Program-made: the position numbers and the translations under genes
DNA from: Adiantum capillus-veneris
Lineage: Eukaryota > Streptophyta > Polypodiopsida > Polypodiales > Pteridaceae
NCBI GenBank assembly: GCA_014529385.2
Contig: CM043962.1
Location: 149,478,647 to 149,538,646, forward strand
Direction of reading: 5' to 3'
DNA length: 60,000 nucleotides
Shown here: positions 1 to 9,974 of the stretch, one piece after another
How positions within the stretch are numbered: the stretch's first letter is position 1
Layout: each line of letters begins with the position of its first letter
The notes under the pieces: generated by a model
Told to the model about the DNA's origin: nothing
What the model saw: only the letters and a program-made list of their open reading frames with translations
Database searches by the model: none

Positions 1-124
1 GTGATCATAGCACTCTCCATAAAGAACGGAAGGCTCTCCCTTCCATAAGAACTAAAAGGAACCTTGAGCAAATATGGATCACTCATCTTGAGAAAATACA
101 ACATTCATTCCGCTACATCTTACA
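1..124 (+). repeat. 3' end of the 5' LTR of element A
   Basis: It is collinear with 6417-6540 at the end of the 3' LTR and ends in TTACA, followed by one base and then the primer binding site. Only the terminal part of the LTR is in the window. Confidence 0.93.
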
Positions 125-125
125 T

Positions 126-137
126 TGGTATCAGAGC
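126..137 (+). other. Primer binding site of element A (initiator tRNA-Met type)
   Basis: TGGTATCAGAGC lies one base after the LTR end. This string is the usual plant LTR-retrotransposon site complementary to the 3' end of initiator tRNA-Met, where minus-strand cDNA synthesis starts. Confidence 0.88.
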
Positions 138-473
138 TTTGGAAGTATTCAGTATTACTCAAGGAAAGAACCACAAGAATTTCTTTGCTTGTTGCGGTCG
201 CACGAACTTAAGTTCACTTGGGCGTGTCGATTCCTAATCGTGTTTTGTTGAAGAGTGACAGGAATCCCAAGAAAGAAGGGCTTGTCCAGCCTCCCCTTGT
301 GTCTCTTTTCACTCATTGAGAGCGGACCGTGCACTTAGCGGCCGGCCAATCGACGTGAGGTGGGAAAAAGCAACCTTGGTGTGAGCGCAAGGCTGCCAAG
401 GGGTGCGCCCGCGGAAAAGAGTAGAACTCGGGTGAAGAGAAGATCCTTCTCAAACACAGTTTGCAAACGAAAG

Positions 474-533
474 AAAACCTCAAGAACCTCAAGATCCTCA
501 AGAACCCAAGAACCTCAAGAACCTCAAGAAACC
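474..533 (+). repeat. Short tandem repeat of a CTCAAGAAC-type 9-mer in the leader of element A
   Basis: About six imperfect units of CTCAAGAAC/CTCAAGATC follow one another. The rest of 138-708 is untranslated leader in which I see no convincing coding sequence. Confidence 0.8.
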
Positions 534-708
534 AAGTTCCTCGTGGACTTAAGGACCAAAGATCATAGTGCATGGTCGTCACCCGAAGCGGAATGGATAC
601 TTCGCATACAAGTGATGAGCATGAGAGAGGCGACGAAGACTTTCCCCACCAGGAGATTTTTTCAACCCTCCCCCTTCGCCATCTACGCCACCAAGTGTAC
701 CAAACCCT

Positions 709-1930
709 ATGGAGGCAATGGTCAAGCAAATGATGGCCATGATGGATAGACAAGAAGCAAATCGCCTTGCTAAGGACCGCGAGCAAGAAGCAAATTGCCT
801 TGCTTTAGAACGCGAGCGTGACGCACGCAAAGAAAGAAAACAACAAAGAAAGGCGGACGAGCGAATTGCAAATTGCCTTGGAGATCGAGCGAGAGACTCA
901 AAGAGAACTACGAACTCAAGAATTGGTTCGACAGGTACTTGCCTCGAAATCCGAACCACCCAAGGATCGTGAGAGTTCATCAAGTGGCGCAAACCACGAT
1001 ACGGATTCCAACAACCCGGTCACAAAGAAGTTGACTTTCAGTAAGTATGATGGTAAGATGGATGCTACGGTTATTCATTCTTGGTTGCATCAATTTAATG
1101 CTTATTTTGCGACAACTAAGAAGACAGGAAATAGCAAAGTTTTGACGGTAGCTATGTACCTTGCCAATGACGCCATCAATTGGTACCACGCATGGCAAGA
1201 GGCACAGCTAGCCGCGCACCTAGAGGAAGCCGACGAATTCATGCCCCTTTCCTTAATTGGGCTGATTTCCAAGACAAGCTCAAGGCGTGGTTTATGCCAC
1301 CCCAGTACCTCGCCCGATTGAAGGACGATCGACGCACTCTCAAGCAAAATGGTATGCCAGCTATGTCTTTCTCTAATCGTGTTTTGCAGCTCGGCACTCA
1401 ATTACGCAAATCGGATTCGGAGCGCAAGGAGGCATTTCTTTACAGATTGGACGAGTATATCAAGTATGATGTCGAGGTACTTAATCCAATCGATCTCAAC
1501 AAAGCAGTAGTAATTGCTCTCGCACACGAGATGAAGCACAGCAAAGGAAAGCCTAAGGAAAACAAGACTTCTCAAGGAACCCCGCAAAATTCTCAGAACA
1601 CACAGAATGGTAAGAACGGTAAGAATGGTAATTCTCCTAGCCCTTCTTCCTCTAATTCCTCGGAAAAGAACTCTAACAATGAATCTAAGGGTAAAACTAA
1701 AGCACCTGCAAAACCTAAGCTAACCCCTGATGAAAAAGCTTCACAAGGAATTATAGGAGGATACATCACGGCTGAAGAACAAGTGATTTATGCTAAAGAA
1801 GGTAGATGTTTTCAATGTCACGTCAAGGGTCACATTAAGAAGGCCTGTCCTAAGACAGTCCCACCTAAAGAACCAAAGGCACCCACAACTACCACAAGCA
1901 CTGTCACAACACAACCTGCATCTTCTCCTG
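709..1930 (+). pseudogene. gag: Element A gag (capsid and nucleocapsid), frameshifted
   Basis: Structural gag of a Ty3 retrotransposon. ATG at 709 opens a charged, Arg/Glu-rich N-terminus. The frame then shifts to that of 818-1321, which holds the capsid-like stretch with KLTFSKYDGKMDATVIHSWL and the NDAINWYHAW motif. It shifts back to the frame of 1180-2142 (NWADFQDKLKAWFMPPQY). A Lys/Asn/Ser-rich linker follows, then a zinc knuckle CFQCHVKGHIKKAC at about 1807-1848. At least two frameshifts (about 830-880 and about 1190-1240) break it. Order and motifs fit the retrotransposon gag family well. Confidence 0.88.
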
Positions 1931-2446
1931 ACTGTGACAGACACATTGATGAGTCTCTCCTGAAGTGTTATGGTCATGTAAAGGGGCAGCGTTTTATCAT
2001 ATTGTTTGATCCAAGCAATATGCATGATGTGATTAGTCCCCCTCTTGTTGAGAGAGCCCGCCTAGAGATTAGTCATAAATCTCCTCTCGAGGTTTCTGGC
2101 TTCGCTCCTGGTATGGACTCTCATCACGAAGGAGTGCCTTGATGTGATGTTTACCATTCAACAAGCTTCTTTTCGTAGGAAATTTCTTGTGTCTCCTCTC
2201 TCAGGATGTGATATGATTTTGGGCATTAAATGGTTTCGTGAACTTGACACTCACATTAAATTTGGGGCTAACACGATCACTTTACATGCCGACACTGATT
2301 TCCCCCTCATCATTCGTGTTGAGAAGGATTTGCATTCTTTGCCTCTCATCTCTCATGTGCAGGTAAAGCGTGAATTACGACGAGGGGCGCAAGCGGCATT
2401 CATCTATGTTATTCCAGTTTCCCAGAGCATTCAAGCTCCAGCTTAG
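1931..2446 (+). pseudogene. Element A aspartic protease domain, active site altered and frameshifted
   Basis: This stretch lies between gag and RT, where Ty3 elements carry the gag-pol processing protease. It has the hydrophobic pattern of the family: the active-site strand FIILFDPSN followed by VISPPLVERARL, and later the flap/second half with SGCDMILGIKWFRELD. The catalytic triad normally reads D-S/T-G, but here it is D-P-S-N, so the site looks dead. A frame change at about 2140 separates the two halves. Identification relies on position plus the conserved GCDMILG-W-L block. Confidence 0.8.
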
Positions 2447-2455
2447 TATGCAGAG

Positions 2456-3892
2456 TTGTTTACGAAGTTTAAACATCTCTTTTTGCAGGATGATCTTCCA
2501 CCTCGTCTCCCACCCGAACGACCGGAGGACCATCGCATCGAGCTTATGAAGGGAGCGCAGCCTGTCAGTAAGGCTCCCTACCGTTTGAACAAGTCACAGG
2601 GGGAAGAGTTAGAGCGACAACTCACGGAGTTGGTGGCTAGAGGATTCATACGTCTTAGTGTAAGTCCTTTTGCTCTCCCTATTTTGTTTATTCGCAAGAA
2701 GGATGGTTTGTTTCGTTTGTGTGTTGATTACAGGGCATTAAACAAGATGACCGTCAAGAACAAGTTTCCGATGGCTCGCATTGAGTATATCCTGGATACG
2801 CTCAATGGGGCAAAGATTTTCAGCAAGGTCGATCTCAAAAGTGGATACCATCAGGTACGGGTATTCAAAGGCGACATTTTCAAGATCGCTTTTCGCACCG
2901 AGCGAGGGCAATGGGAGTATATTGTTATGCCTTTTGGATTGATAGGTACCATGGGTACGTTCAATCGTCTCATGGTAGGTCGTTTCGGCGATATGGTCAA
3001 TGTATGTGTGTTCATCTTTTTAGATGATATTCTCATTTTTTCTGCATCGTGGGAACAACATGAAAGAGATGTTCAAAGGGTACTAACTCGTTTGGATGAG
3101 TGTCAGTTGTACATTGCACCTAAGAAGTCTGAATTTTTTCTTACTGAAGTCAATTATATCATTTCTGCAGAAGACGTCAAGCTAGATCCCGCGAAGGTGA
3201 AACAGGTTCGTAATTGGGATTTGCCCAAAACTGCATATGATGTGCGTTCTTTTCTTGGTTTATGTCAAGCATATAGTTCACACATAGAGAATTTTGCACG
3301 CATTGTTGCACCTATGACTGATGTTTTGAAAGGGGTAAAGACTCGCCGTCAGCGCGTAGACTTGCTCGAGGCAGCCATTGAGGCTTTCGCAGCTCTCAAG
3401 ATTGCGGTGACAGAAGCCCCGTGTCTTATCCTTGCCTCTTGGGATGACCCCTTTGAGGTACGGACGGATGCGAGCAATGTCGCCATAGGCGCTGTGCTCC
3501 AGCAGCATGGTCGTCCCGTAGCTTTCCTTAGCAGGAAGCTCAATAGTGCGGAAAAGAATTATTCAGTTTATGATAAAGAACTTTTGTCTGTCATTCACTC
3601 TCTTAAGCATTGGAAGCATTTTCTGTATGGTAGAGAGTTTACAGGGCGCACAGATCATCAAGCCCTCAAGTGGCTCTAGTCTATGCCTAGTGCACATTGG
3701 AGTGATCGCCAAGCGCGGTGGTCACAATTTTTTGAGCAATTTGGAGGTTTGATTGAGTATGTGCCTAGAAAAGCTAACCCTGTTGCATATGCGGTAAGTC
3801 ACAAAGGACAGATTTTGGCTCTTGAGTCAAGAACCACATTTTCTATACAAGGTGAGTCTTTTGACAGCATGAAGAATCAGTATGCAGATTAG
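2456..3892 (+). pseudogene. pol: Element A reverse transcriptase and RNase H, two in-frame stops
   Basis: The RT copies element RNA into DNA and RNase H removes the RNA strand. Visible RT blocks are PILFIRKKDGLFRLCVDYRA, SKVDLKSGYHQVRV, WEYIVMPFGL and the catalytic FLDD at about 3019-3030. The RNase H segment has RTDASNVAIGAVLQQHGRP near 3462, then AFLSRKLNSAEKNYSVYDKE and TDHQALKWL. A TAG at 3677-3679 interrupts RNase H, and the same frame continues to a TAG at 3890-3892 and then into the integrase zinc region. Length and order are normal for a chromovirus pol. Confidence 0.95.
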
Positions 3893-5316
3893 TATGCAGA
3901 TTCGGAGTTTGGTAAGTATTGGTTGCAGGCTCTTGCTTCCCAAGGGCCCAGCAACTATCTCATTCGTGATGGATTGTTATTTTTTCGTCAGCATTTATGT
4001 GTGTTGCCCTCTCTCAGGCCAACCATATTGCATGATGCACATGATTCTCTCACGGGTGGGCACAGGGGAATAAACACCACATTGGAAAAAATTGAACGAA
4101 TTTTTTATTGGCCTAAAATGCGAAAAGATGTGTTTCGTTATGTCACACAGTGCACTATATGTCAAAAAGTAAAAGCTCCTCGAGGTAAGCAGCAAGGCCT
4201 CTTGCTTCCGTTGTCTATTCCCGAGGGACCTTTTCAGGATATCTCTATGGATTTTGTGACTAACTTACCACCAAGTTTGCATTCAAGGAACACTCAATGT
4301 TTAACAATTGTTGATAGTTTCAGCAAATTTTGCATGTTATTCTTTGTAAAGCCACACTTACTGCACAAGATGTAGCACGATTGTTCATTAAGCATTGGTA
4401 CCCCCTCTGTGGTTTGCCAAAGTCCATTGTTTCAGATAGGGATGTTAAGTTCACGTCCAATTTTTGGCACGCACTCTTTGAAAATTTTGGCACAAAGCTG
4501 AATTTTTCATCGGCTTTTCATCCACAGTCAGATGGTCAAACAAAAATTTATAATCAGTTGGCTTTTGATGTGTTAAAATCTTATGTTCATGATCAGCAGT
4601 CTCAGTGGGAGCTCTATCTCCCATTGGTTCAGGCTATTCTAAATGACTCCTTTTCTTCTACTATTGGTCGAACTCCGTATGAGACAGCTTTGGGCCATCC
4701 GTTCCAGTCACTTTTGACTTGATCGGTCAGTCAAATGCCTGATGCCAATGCTGAGAGTCAGTCATTGGATGAGATTTCTGAGAGTGTAAAGCTTCGGCTA
4801 AGCAAGGCTCGGGAGTCTTATTCTCGGCAAGCTAACAAGCATCGTCAGGAGGTCTCGATCAAGGAAGGAGATTGGGTATATCTACGAATCATGAAACGTC
4901 TTAAGCAAGTTGGAAAGAAATTTCCTAAGTTGTCTTTTCGTATGTATGGTCCATTTCCAGTCATCAAAAAGATTAACGAGGTTTCAATGAAATTGTAGTT
5001 GTCTAACTCATGGTCAATGCACAACGTTTTCCATGTTTCTTGGTTGAAAGTGTTTCAGGGAACACCTCCAGAGGGCATTTCGGAAGAGGAAGAACCGGAG
5101 ATCATTGATGAAGCTAAAGTCATGGAGCCGGAGCAAGTTTTGTTGCATCGGTTTCGCGATGGTTCGAAGAAACAAGTATGACAATATTTTTTGAAGCTCA
5201 AAGATCGAGGAACCCATGAAGCGGTGTGGATAGACGAAGAATTCTTCAAGGATTATCCAGAGTTGTTGGCAGACTACAAGGAAGCCATGCAGCTCGGTAC
5301 CAGTACCTCACTTTAA
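3893..5316 (+). pseudogene. pol: Element A integrase with chromodomain-like tail, catalytic Glu lost
   Basis: The integrase inserts the cDNA into the genome. The H2C2 zinc unit is visible around 4045-4175 (HDSLTGGHRG, then CTICQKVK). The core has the first Asp in DISMDFV and the second in IVSDRDVKF. The third catalytic position, normally E in the GQTE-NQ motif, reads GQTKIYNQ (about 4534), so the DDE triad is broken. A frameshift near 4330 and stops at 4720, 4996 and 5179 add damage. The GPF block (MYGPFPVIKKI) and a final acidic segment ending EAVWIDEEFFKDYPELL resemble the C-terminal chromodomain-type tail of chromoviruses. The frame ends at TAA 5314-5316, overlapping the polypurine tract. 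Confidence 0.9.
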
Positions 5317-5327
5317 AAAGGAGGGGA
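5315..5327 (+). other. Polypurine tract of element A
   Basis: AAAAAGGAGGGGA lies immediately before the TG of the 3' LTR; this is the plus-strand primer site. Confidence 0.88.
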
Positions 5328-5774
5328 TGTCACGTGACACATCCAACCCTATGTGTACATGGACAAGTTACACCATAACAGGATTTCCGTCAAGTCCAGT
5401 CAGTCTAGATTAGAAGTGATCTGGCACTTTTGTGAGTCTATTCGTAGACCGTGCATGCCCAATCACTTAGTGTAGATGCATATCCTTTGGTTGCACACCG
5501 CATAAGCATAAGCATTTCCATCAGAGTCAGTTTGGGAATTTTTCTAGTGACTTTATCCTATTTTTCCTTTTTTTGATATTTTTCACTTATTAATTTAAGT
5601 GACTTCTCAACAAAAGTAGGTAGGGCAAATTGGGTAAGAAAATATATAAGCAAACCTAAGTTAGCACTCTTCGGGAGATGAGCAAGGAGCACAACAGGCC
5701 CCAGCCAACAGGTACTCCCCCTCTCTCAGCAAGACCCTCTCCAAGCCTTACTTGGTAAGCCCTTTCCCATTCAG

Positions 5775-6200
5775 CCAGCGTTTTTGCTAGCGCCACCTCT
5801 CCTAACAGATTGGCGTTTTCACAAGCAAGACCTCGCCTGCAGATCACCAGCCCTAGCGTTTTGTTGTCGCCCTCATCCCACAACCTCTAGCGTTTTCGGA
5901 TCGCCCACAAAGGACTGCAGTAAGCAAAGGTTTTCAGCCAAAGGGGACTACAAAGGACAACATTTTCAGCCCTCTGTCGCAGCATACATTCAGCGTTTTT
6001 CAGCCTTCAATTGCAGCCATAAAAACGCAGCCCTAACCTGCTAATCTTCAACGTTTTTATCAGCCATAAGACCGGCGACAAACCAGGGATTTTCAGCCAC
6101 AAAAACAGCAGTTAAAACAGCATTTCGCACCCCAAAGTGGTCCCAGATTCTCAGCCATAATCTCTTTGTGGACAGCAGATAGAAGAGCACCAATTTTCAG
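5775..6200 (+). promoter_or_regulatory. Cluster of GCGTTTT and TTTTCAGCC motifs within LTR family A
   Basis: I count roughly ten copies of GCGTTTT(T) or TTTTCAGCC in about 425 bp (for example near 5777, 5812, 5857, 5890, 5932, 5964, 5993, 6049, 6091 and 6190). The solo LTRs show the same enrichment on the sense strand at about 44310-44680 and on the minus strand at about 53500-53950, where it appears as AAAACGC and GGCTGAAAA. The function is unknown; an enhancer role is inference. Confidence 0.6.
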
Positions 6201-6291
6201 CCATAAAGTCGTCATCGTCGTCACCGACATAGTCACGAATTGCATCAGTCCATGCATCATCATTGTACACCTTTGTGCAATCATAAGTAGA

Positions 6292-6313
6292 CCACTCTCG
6301 CCGACGAGAGTGG
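6292..6313 (+). other. Conserved LTR hairpin (9-bp stem, 4-nt loop)
   Basis: CCACTCTCG - CCGA - CGAGAGTGG forms a perfect stem. The same hairpin occurs at 44784-44805 (loop CCAA) and, on the minus strand, at 53383-53404 with an 8-bp stem. In all three it is followed by GGGGCCTTCGGAGGAGGGTT or a close variant, suggesting a conserved RNA or DNA structure in this LTR. Confidence 0.65.
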
Positions 6314-6637
6314 GGCCTTCGGAGGAGGGTTTTACAACATCTCTGGTGTCGTATCTCTCTTCTCTCTTTCTCTCAGTCTCATCCACTTGCACGCACAATA
6401 TCCACTCACTTTGTTCGTGATCATAGCACTCTCCATAAAGAACGGAAGGCTCTCCCTTACATAAGAACTAAAAGGAACCTTGAGCAAATATGGATCACTC
6501 ATCTTGAGAAAATACAACATTCATTCCCTTGCACCTTACAATCTCTCTCTCCGAGGGCTATGTCGTTCCGATGGCCTTTTTGGCAAGATATGGAACGAGG
6601 TTGAAGTGGGGCATGACTCGGTGATCCGGAGACCCAA

Positions 6638-7771
6638 GTGCGTCATGCTGGAGAGATGAGACAGCGACAATATTCCATTGAAGGTGGACTATTGTTCAGA
6701 AATGGAAAAGTCTACGTGCCGGAAATCGATGAGGTTCAACAAAGGATTTTGTGCCAATGCCACGATGTTCCTAGCGCTGGGCACCCTAGCATTCAAAGAA
6801 CTTTGGCTTTGGTCAAGCGATATTTCTATTGGCCAAGAATGCGCTCTTACATAGAGAGCTATATAAAGAGATGCGCTCAGTGTCAGGTCAATAAGGCAAA
6901 GCGCCTTAGGAAAGCTGGCCTGCTACATCCATTGGAAATCCCAGATGCCAAGTGGCAAAGTATTTCCATGGACTTTATCGTTGGTTTGCCAAATACTAGT
7001 CAGGGCATTGACGCCATTTCAGTTGTGGTCGATAGACTCACAAAGATGGCGAAATTTATACCAACGAAGTCGACAGTAAAAAGCGATGAGTTGGCGGTTT
7101 TATTTGTGGATCAGCTTTATAAGTTGTATGGTCTACCAAAAGATATCGTCAGTGATCAAGATACTAAGTTCACTGGCCGATTTTGGCAAGATGTTTTTGC
7201 TCATCTTCAGACAAAGTTGAGCATGTCGTCTTCTGACCATCCTGAGTCCGACGGACAAACTGAGAGGATGAATCAGACATTAGAGGACATGTTGAGAGCC
7301 TATGTCTCTCACAGGCAGTCTGATTGGGAAAGGTATCTTCCACAATTAGAGTTTGCCTATAATAGTAGCAAGCATTCTACTACTGAATTTAGCCCGTTCA
7401 TGCTGATGTATGGATTTGAGCCTAAATCCCCAATTGCTATTGGCTTAGAGAAAGTCAAGCAACGCCAAGCTCGTGATTTTCTGTATGACATGCAAGAAAT
7501 GCTCGAATTGGCTAAGGATAGTATAAGAACAGCTCGTGATCGAGTCACTACTTATGCTAATCAAAAGAGATCTCCAAGGACTCTTGATGTGGGGCAATGG
7601 GTTTATCTGACGATACCCAAGGATTCCATGACTATGCGAACAAGAAAGCATTATAAGCTTTCAGCTAGATATTGTGGTCCATTCTTGATCACAAAGAAAA
7701 TTGGCCAAGTTGCCTATAAATTGGCTCTTCCTTTGTACATCCAGTATTTCATGTCAGCCGCCTTAAAGTAA
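6638..7771 (+). CDS. pol: Element B integrase, triad intact, frameshifted near the C-terminus
   Basis: This is one open frame of about 377 codons; the real protein began further upstream, so the first codon is not a true start. The zinc unit has HDVPSAGHPSIQRTL, YFYWPRM and CAQCQVNK. The catalytic core is complete: D in SISMDFIVGLP, D in IVSDQDTKFTGRFW and E in GQTERMNQTLEDMLRAY. The GPF block reads ARYCGPFLITKKIGQVAYKL. Near 7735 the frame is lost, and the normal continuation (HVS-LK, then the chromodomain) lies in another frame, so the final residues of this ORF are spurious. It is the best preserved chromoviral integrase in the window. Confidence 0.93.
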   Translation: MRHAGEMRQRQYSIEGGLLFRNGKVYVPEIDEVQQRILCQCHDVPSAGHPSIQRTLALVKRYFYWPRMRSYIESYIKRCAQCQVNKAKRLRKAGLLHPLEIPDAKWQSISMDFIVGLPNTSQGIDAISVVVDRLTKMAKFIPTKSTVKSDELAVLFVDQLYKLYGLPKDIVSDQDTKFTGRFWQDVFAHLQTKLSMSSSDHPESDGQTERMNQTLEDMLRAYVSHRQSDWERYLPQLEFAYNSSKHSTTEFSPFMLMYGFEPKSPIAIGLEKVKQRQARDFLYDMQEMLELAKDSIRTARDRVTTYANQKRSPRTLDVGQWVYLTIPKDSMTMRTRKHYKLSARYCGPFLITKKIGQVAYKLALPLYIQYFMSAALK

Positions 7772-8007
7772 AATTGGGCGAAGCTGACATTGTTGTGTCC
7801 ATCGAGGAAAATGTATGGCAAGATATGCAAACTGAGTATATTCCTCGAGAATCAGAGGCAGTTTTAGATCATCGTACCCGTCATTTGCGCCAAAAGGCTT
7901 ATGACGAGTACTTAATTAAATAGAAGGGTCAATATGAAAGGTTTGCTACTTGGGAACCAGTTAGAGCTCATCCCCACTTCATTGATGAGGACATCAATGG
8001 TTCTTAA
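7762..8007 (+). pseudogene. Element B chromodomain tail, out of frame with the integrase, one stop
   Basis: In the frame ending at TAA 8005-8007 the translation contains IEENVWQDMQTEYIPRESEA, a spacer, YDEYLIK, a stop at 7921-7923, then KGQYERFATWEPV and HPHFIDED. The pattern Y-L-I-K-[W]-K-G then T-W-E-P is the chromodomain signature, and the stop TAG sits where the family has Trp (TGG). Chromodomains guide chromovirus integration toward modified chromatin. The frameshift upstream and the stop disable it here. Confidence 0.85.
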
Positions 8008-8018
8008 GGGGGGAAGTA
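8005..8018 (+). other. Polypurine tract of element B
   Basis: AAGGGGGGAAG (8006-8016) followed by TA precedes TGTTATGTCCCGC, in the position of a plus-strand primer next to the LTR. Confidence 0.7.
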
Positions 8019-8407
8019 TGTTATGTCCCGCTCTTGGGAGAGGGGATCTAGCCCAGGTGCCGTCGGGATGGGCGTCCAGTGTCCGGGCAGACGTAGTGTG
8101 AACACGGCCAGTGTGGCTGGCCATCATTATAAAAGGGAGGCCAAGGCCTCATTTGCAGTTATCGACCCCCACTTGCAGAGTGCCAGTGGTTAGCCCGCGA
8201 GGCTAGGAGTGCGCGAGGTCACCTCAAGGAGGTGAGGCCGGGTGGTATGGGACGCTCGGTCTTACAGGTGCACGCCTACGTCCTCGGACGCTGGCCCCAG
8301 CACGGGGGAGCTGTCGGATGATGGCTATGGTCAGATCATTCGGCCGACGCGTGTCTCTAGGAGGTCTGTGTAGCCGGGAGATCCACTCCCTACGTTCGTT
8401 TCAATTT
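8019..8407 (+). repeat. Start of the 3' LTR of element B, right end uncertain
   Basis: The stretch begins TGTTATGTCCCGCTC after the polypurine tract and has a TATA-like TATAAAAGGG at about 8128-8137. No second copy is in the window, so the right end is inferred from the start of the element C LTR similarity. Confidence 0.6.
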
Positions 8408-8703
8408 CAAAAGCATCTGCACCCAAAAGCTTGCGCCAAAAACTGTTCAAAACAGCCAGCGCAAATTGTGGAAATTCGTACCGCCTGCCACGTCAGCATG
8501 TCAACGCAATTTACTGAAATCAACCCCATATGTCAAGCTTTTGAGATTTAGATTTTAGGCCCCTCGGCCAGTGCTCTTCAAGTCGGTAGAGGTTACGTTT
8601 TTAAACCCTAACCCCTTAGGGGTCACATTTTCCGTGTTTAGTTCTTTTTGTCCTCACGGCCGGTTCTTTCTGGTTGGACACACCACATCATCACTTTGTG
8701 ACA
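8408..8703 (-). repeat. Truncated 3' LTR of element C
   Basis: It is similar to 10275-10574 and ends CACTTTGTGACA. On the minus strand it is preceded by a purine-rich CTTTCAAGAGGTCGG, which is a degenerate polypurine tract. Confidence 0.75.
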
Positions 8704-9304
8704 TACCGACCTCTTGAAAGAATTGTAATCGTCCTCGATTACGCCTGCAAAACAACGAAGGATGGAAACTTTCTTCAATAAGACACTGACCCTATGTACC
8801 CATGCATTAGACTCCACAAATCTAGCACTTCTACAAAGACATCAGTCGCTGTCGAGGGTCTCAAATGTAAATCATAATCATTGTAACCTATTTAGCAATC
8901 ACATCCAGACCACGCTGATCTTTTCACAGATGTCTTGATCTACTAAATCTTGTTACTATCATATTCATATCCTTTCTTTTAATATGTCAAGCAAGCCATG
9001 CCCATGACCATCCCCACAAGATAGTACATTCATAGAGCATGCAGTTCACAACTCACAAATTTAGCTCATATTGAACACCGTGTTTCAATTTTTCAATGTA
9101 GCCACCTCATCTCGTCCAAAACTCTTAATGCACCTAGATCACTGTGCAGTCATCTCATCTTTTCACTCTTCATGCTCTCACAACGATATCGAGTTATGTC
9201 ATCCACATAGAAATCTTGGTGCACTAGAATCACATTCAGTTCACAATCACTCAGCCACACATTCAGATCCCACTGATCTCTAAGAGATGTCTAGATGGAC
9301 TAAG
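8704..9304 (-). repeat. Non-coding interior of element C, related to 22785-23117
   Basis: The part from about 8990 to 9310 matches 22785-23117 in long blocks, for example CCATGACCATCCCCACAAGA near both starts and CTAGATGGACTAAGTTCAAATC near the end (with small changes). No reading frame is maintained in either copy. The rest of the stretch holds no recognisable gene. Confidence 0.65.
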
Positions 9305-9955
9305 TTCAAATCTACTTTTCTTGCTTTTTCTTCACTGCTTCGGCTTTTTCCATCCTCTCTGGAACTAGAGGACGATGAATTGCTAGAAATCTTTGATGAC
9401 AAAGAAAAATTCGGGGCATCGAGCATGCTTCTTGGATTTGCTTACAACCTTCAAAGTTGAGTTCCAACCCAAATAACCGGAAAAATCTATTAAAATCCTC
9501 TTCTTCCAAGAGTGCTTTAATCTTTTCATCGATCGGTTTGTCTTCTTTTACAGAGCTTTGTCAAACTCTTTCTAAGAGTACATTTTTTCTTTTTCTGCAC
9601 TCAGCTTTTCTTTCTGCTTCCTTACCATCATGAGAGGAGAATCGATAGCCTCTCGCCATCTCAAGTGAATCTCATCAATCGGGTATTTCTTTAGGTAATT
9701 CACATATTTCAGGTCTTTCAAGTACTTGATCAATCTTTTCATACACGTGTCAACCTGCGGTACTCCGCTCTTTCAAGATTCCCTGCCGGAAATTTGCCAA
9801 AATCTCCATCCGTTTCTTCTGTTCCCACGTCGGGACTCTACTTTTCTTCATCTCCACACAGACCAAAGGTCGAAGGGGTGTCGTCTTTGACAGATTCTGC
9901 GCAAGAACCCATGTGTGCTGCAGAAAGAATCGGAACTTCCATAGAAGAAGAATCG
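9305..9955 (-). pseudogene. Element C degenerate coding remnant
   Basis: Minus-strand translation gives a Lys/Arg/Glu-rich polypeptide, broken by stops and frameshifts, starting near 9944 with MEVPILSAAHMG and continuing in another frame with VCVEMKKSRVPTWEQKKRME. The same protein is recognisable at 57311-57950. I do not recognise the family. Its place directly after the primer site is where gag belongs, but no zinc knuckle or capsid motif is visible. Confidence 0.55.
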
Positions 9956-9960
9956 CTCTA

Positions 9961-9973
9961 AACTCTGATACCA
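9961..9973 (-). other. Primer binding site of element C
   Basis: The minus strand reads TGGTATCAGAGTT one base after the LTR end. It is an initiator tRNA-Met-type site with a small change at the end. Confidence 0.8.
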
Positions 9974-9974
9974 C

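Larger units (their letters stand above)
1..6540 (+). mobile_element. Element A: Ty3/gypsy chromovirus, left end outside window
   Basis: The order is 5' LTR end (1-124), primer site, gag, protease, RT, RNase H, integrase, chromodomain-like tail, polypurine tract and 3' LTR (5328-6540). This is the standard Ty3 order, and the tail after integrase places it with the chromoviruses. The 5' LTR remnant matches 6417-6540 base for base in register with about 5 differences in 124. The coding region has frameshifts and in-frame stops in every domain, so the copy is not autonomous. The base string after the 3' LTR (ATCTC) would be the right copy of the target duplication; the left copy lies outside the window. 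Confidence 0.93.
5328..6540 (+). repeat. 3' LTR of element A (LTR family A, 1213 bp)
   Basis: It starts TGTCACGTGACAC after the polypurine tract and ends TTACA. The end matches the 5' LTR remnant at 1-124. The same family recurs as a split solo LTR (24265-24452 plus 44091-45037) and as a minus-strand solo LTR (53160-54473). The TGTCACGTGACA start is itself an inverted repeat containing a CACGTG G-box. A run of GCGTTTT/TTTTCAGCC motifs and a strong hairpin lie inside (separate entries). Confidence 0.95.
6541..8407 (+). mobile_element. Element B: 3' fragment of a second Ty3 chromovirus
   Basis: Only integrase, the chromodomain tail, the polypurine tract and an LTR start remain; gag, RT and RNase H are absent. 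The left edge abuts the 3' LTR of element A, so A most likely inserted here or removed the rest. The right edge is set where similarity to the element C LTR begins (about 8408) and is approximate. Confidence 0.82.

Noticed and set aside
126-137. tRNA-like strings (TGGTATCAGAGC at several places, TGGCGCCG at 25388) as tRNA genes
   Set aside because: Each directly follows an LTR end and is only the primer-complementary part; no cloverleaf surrounds them.
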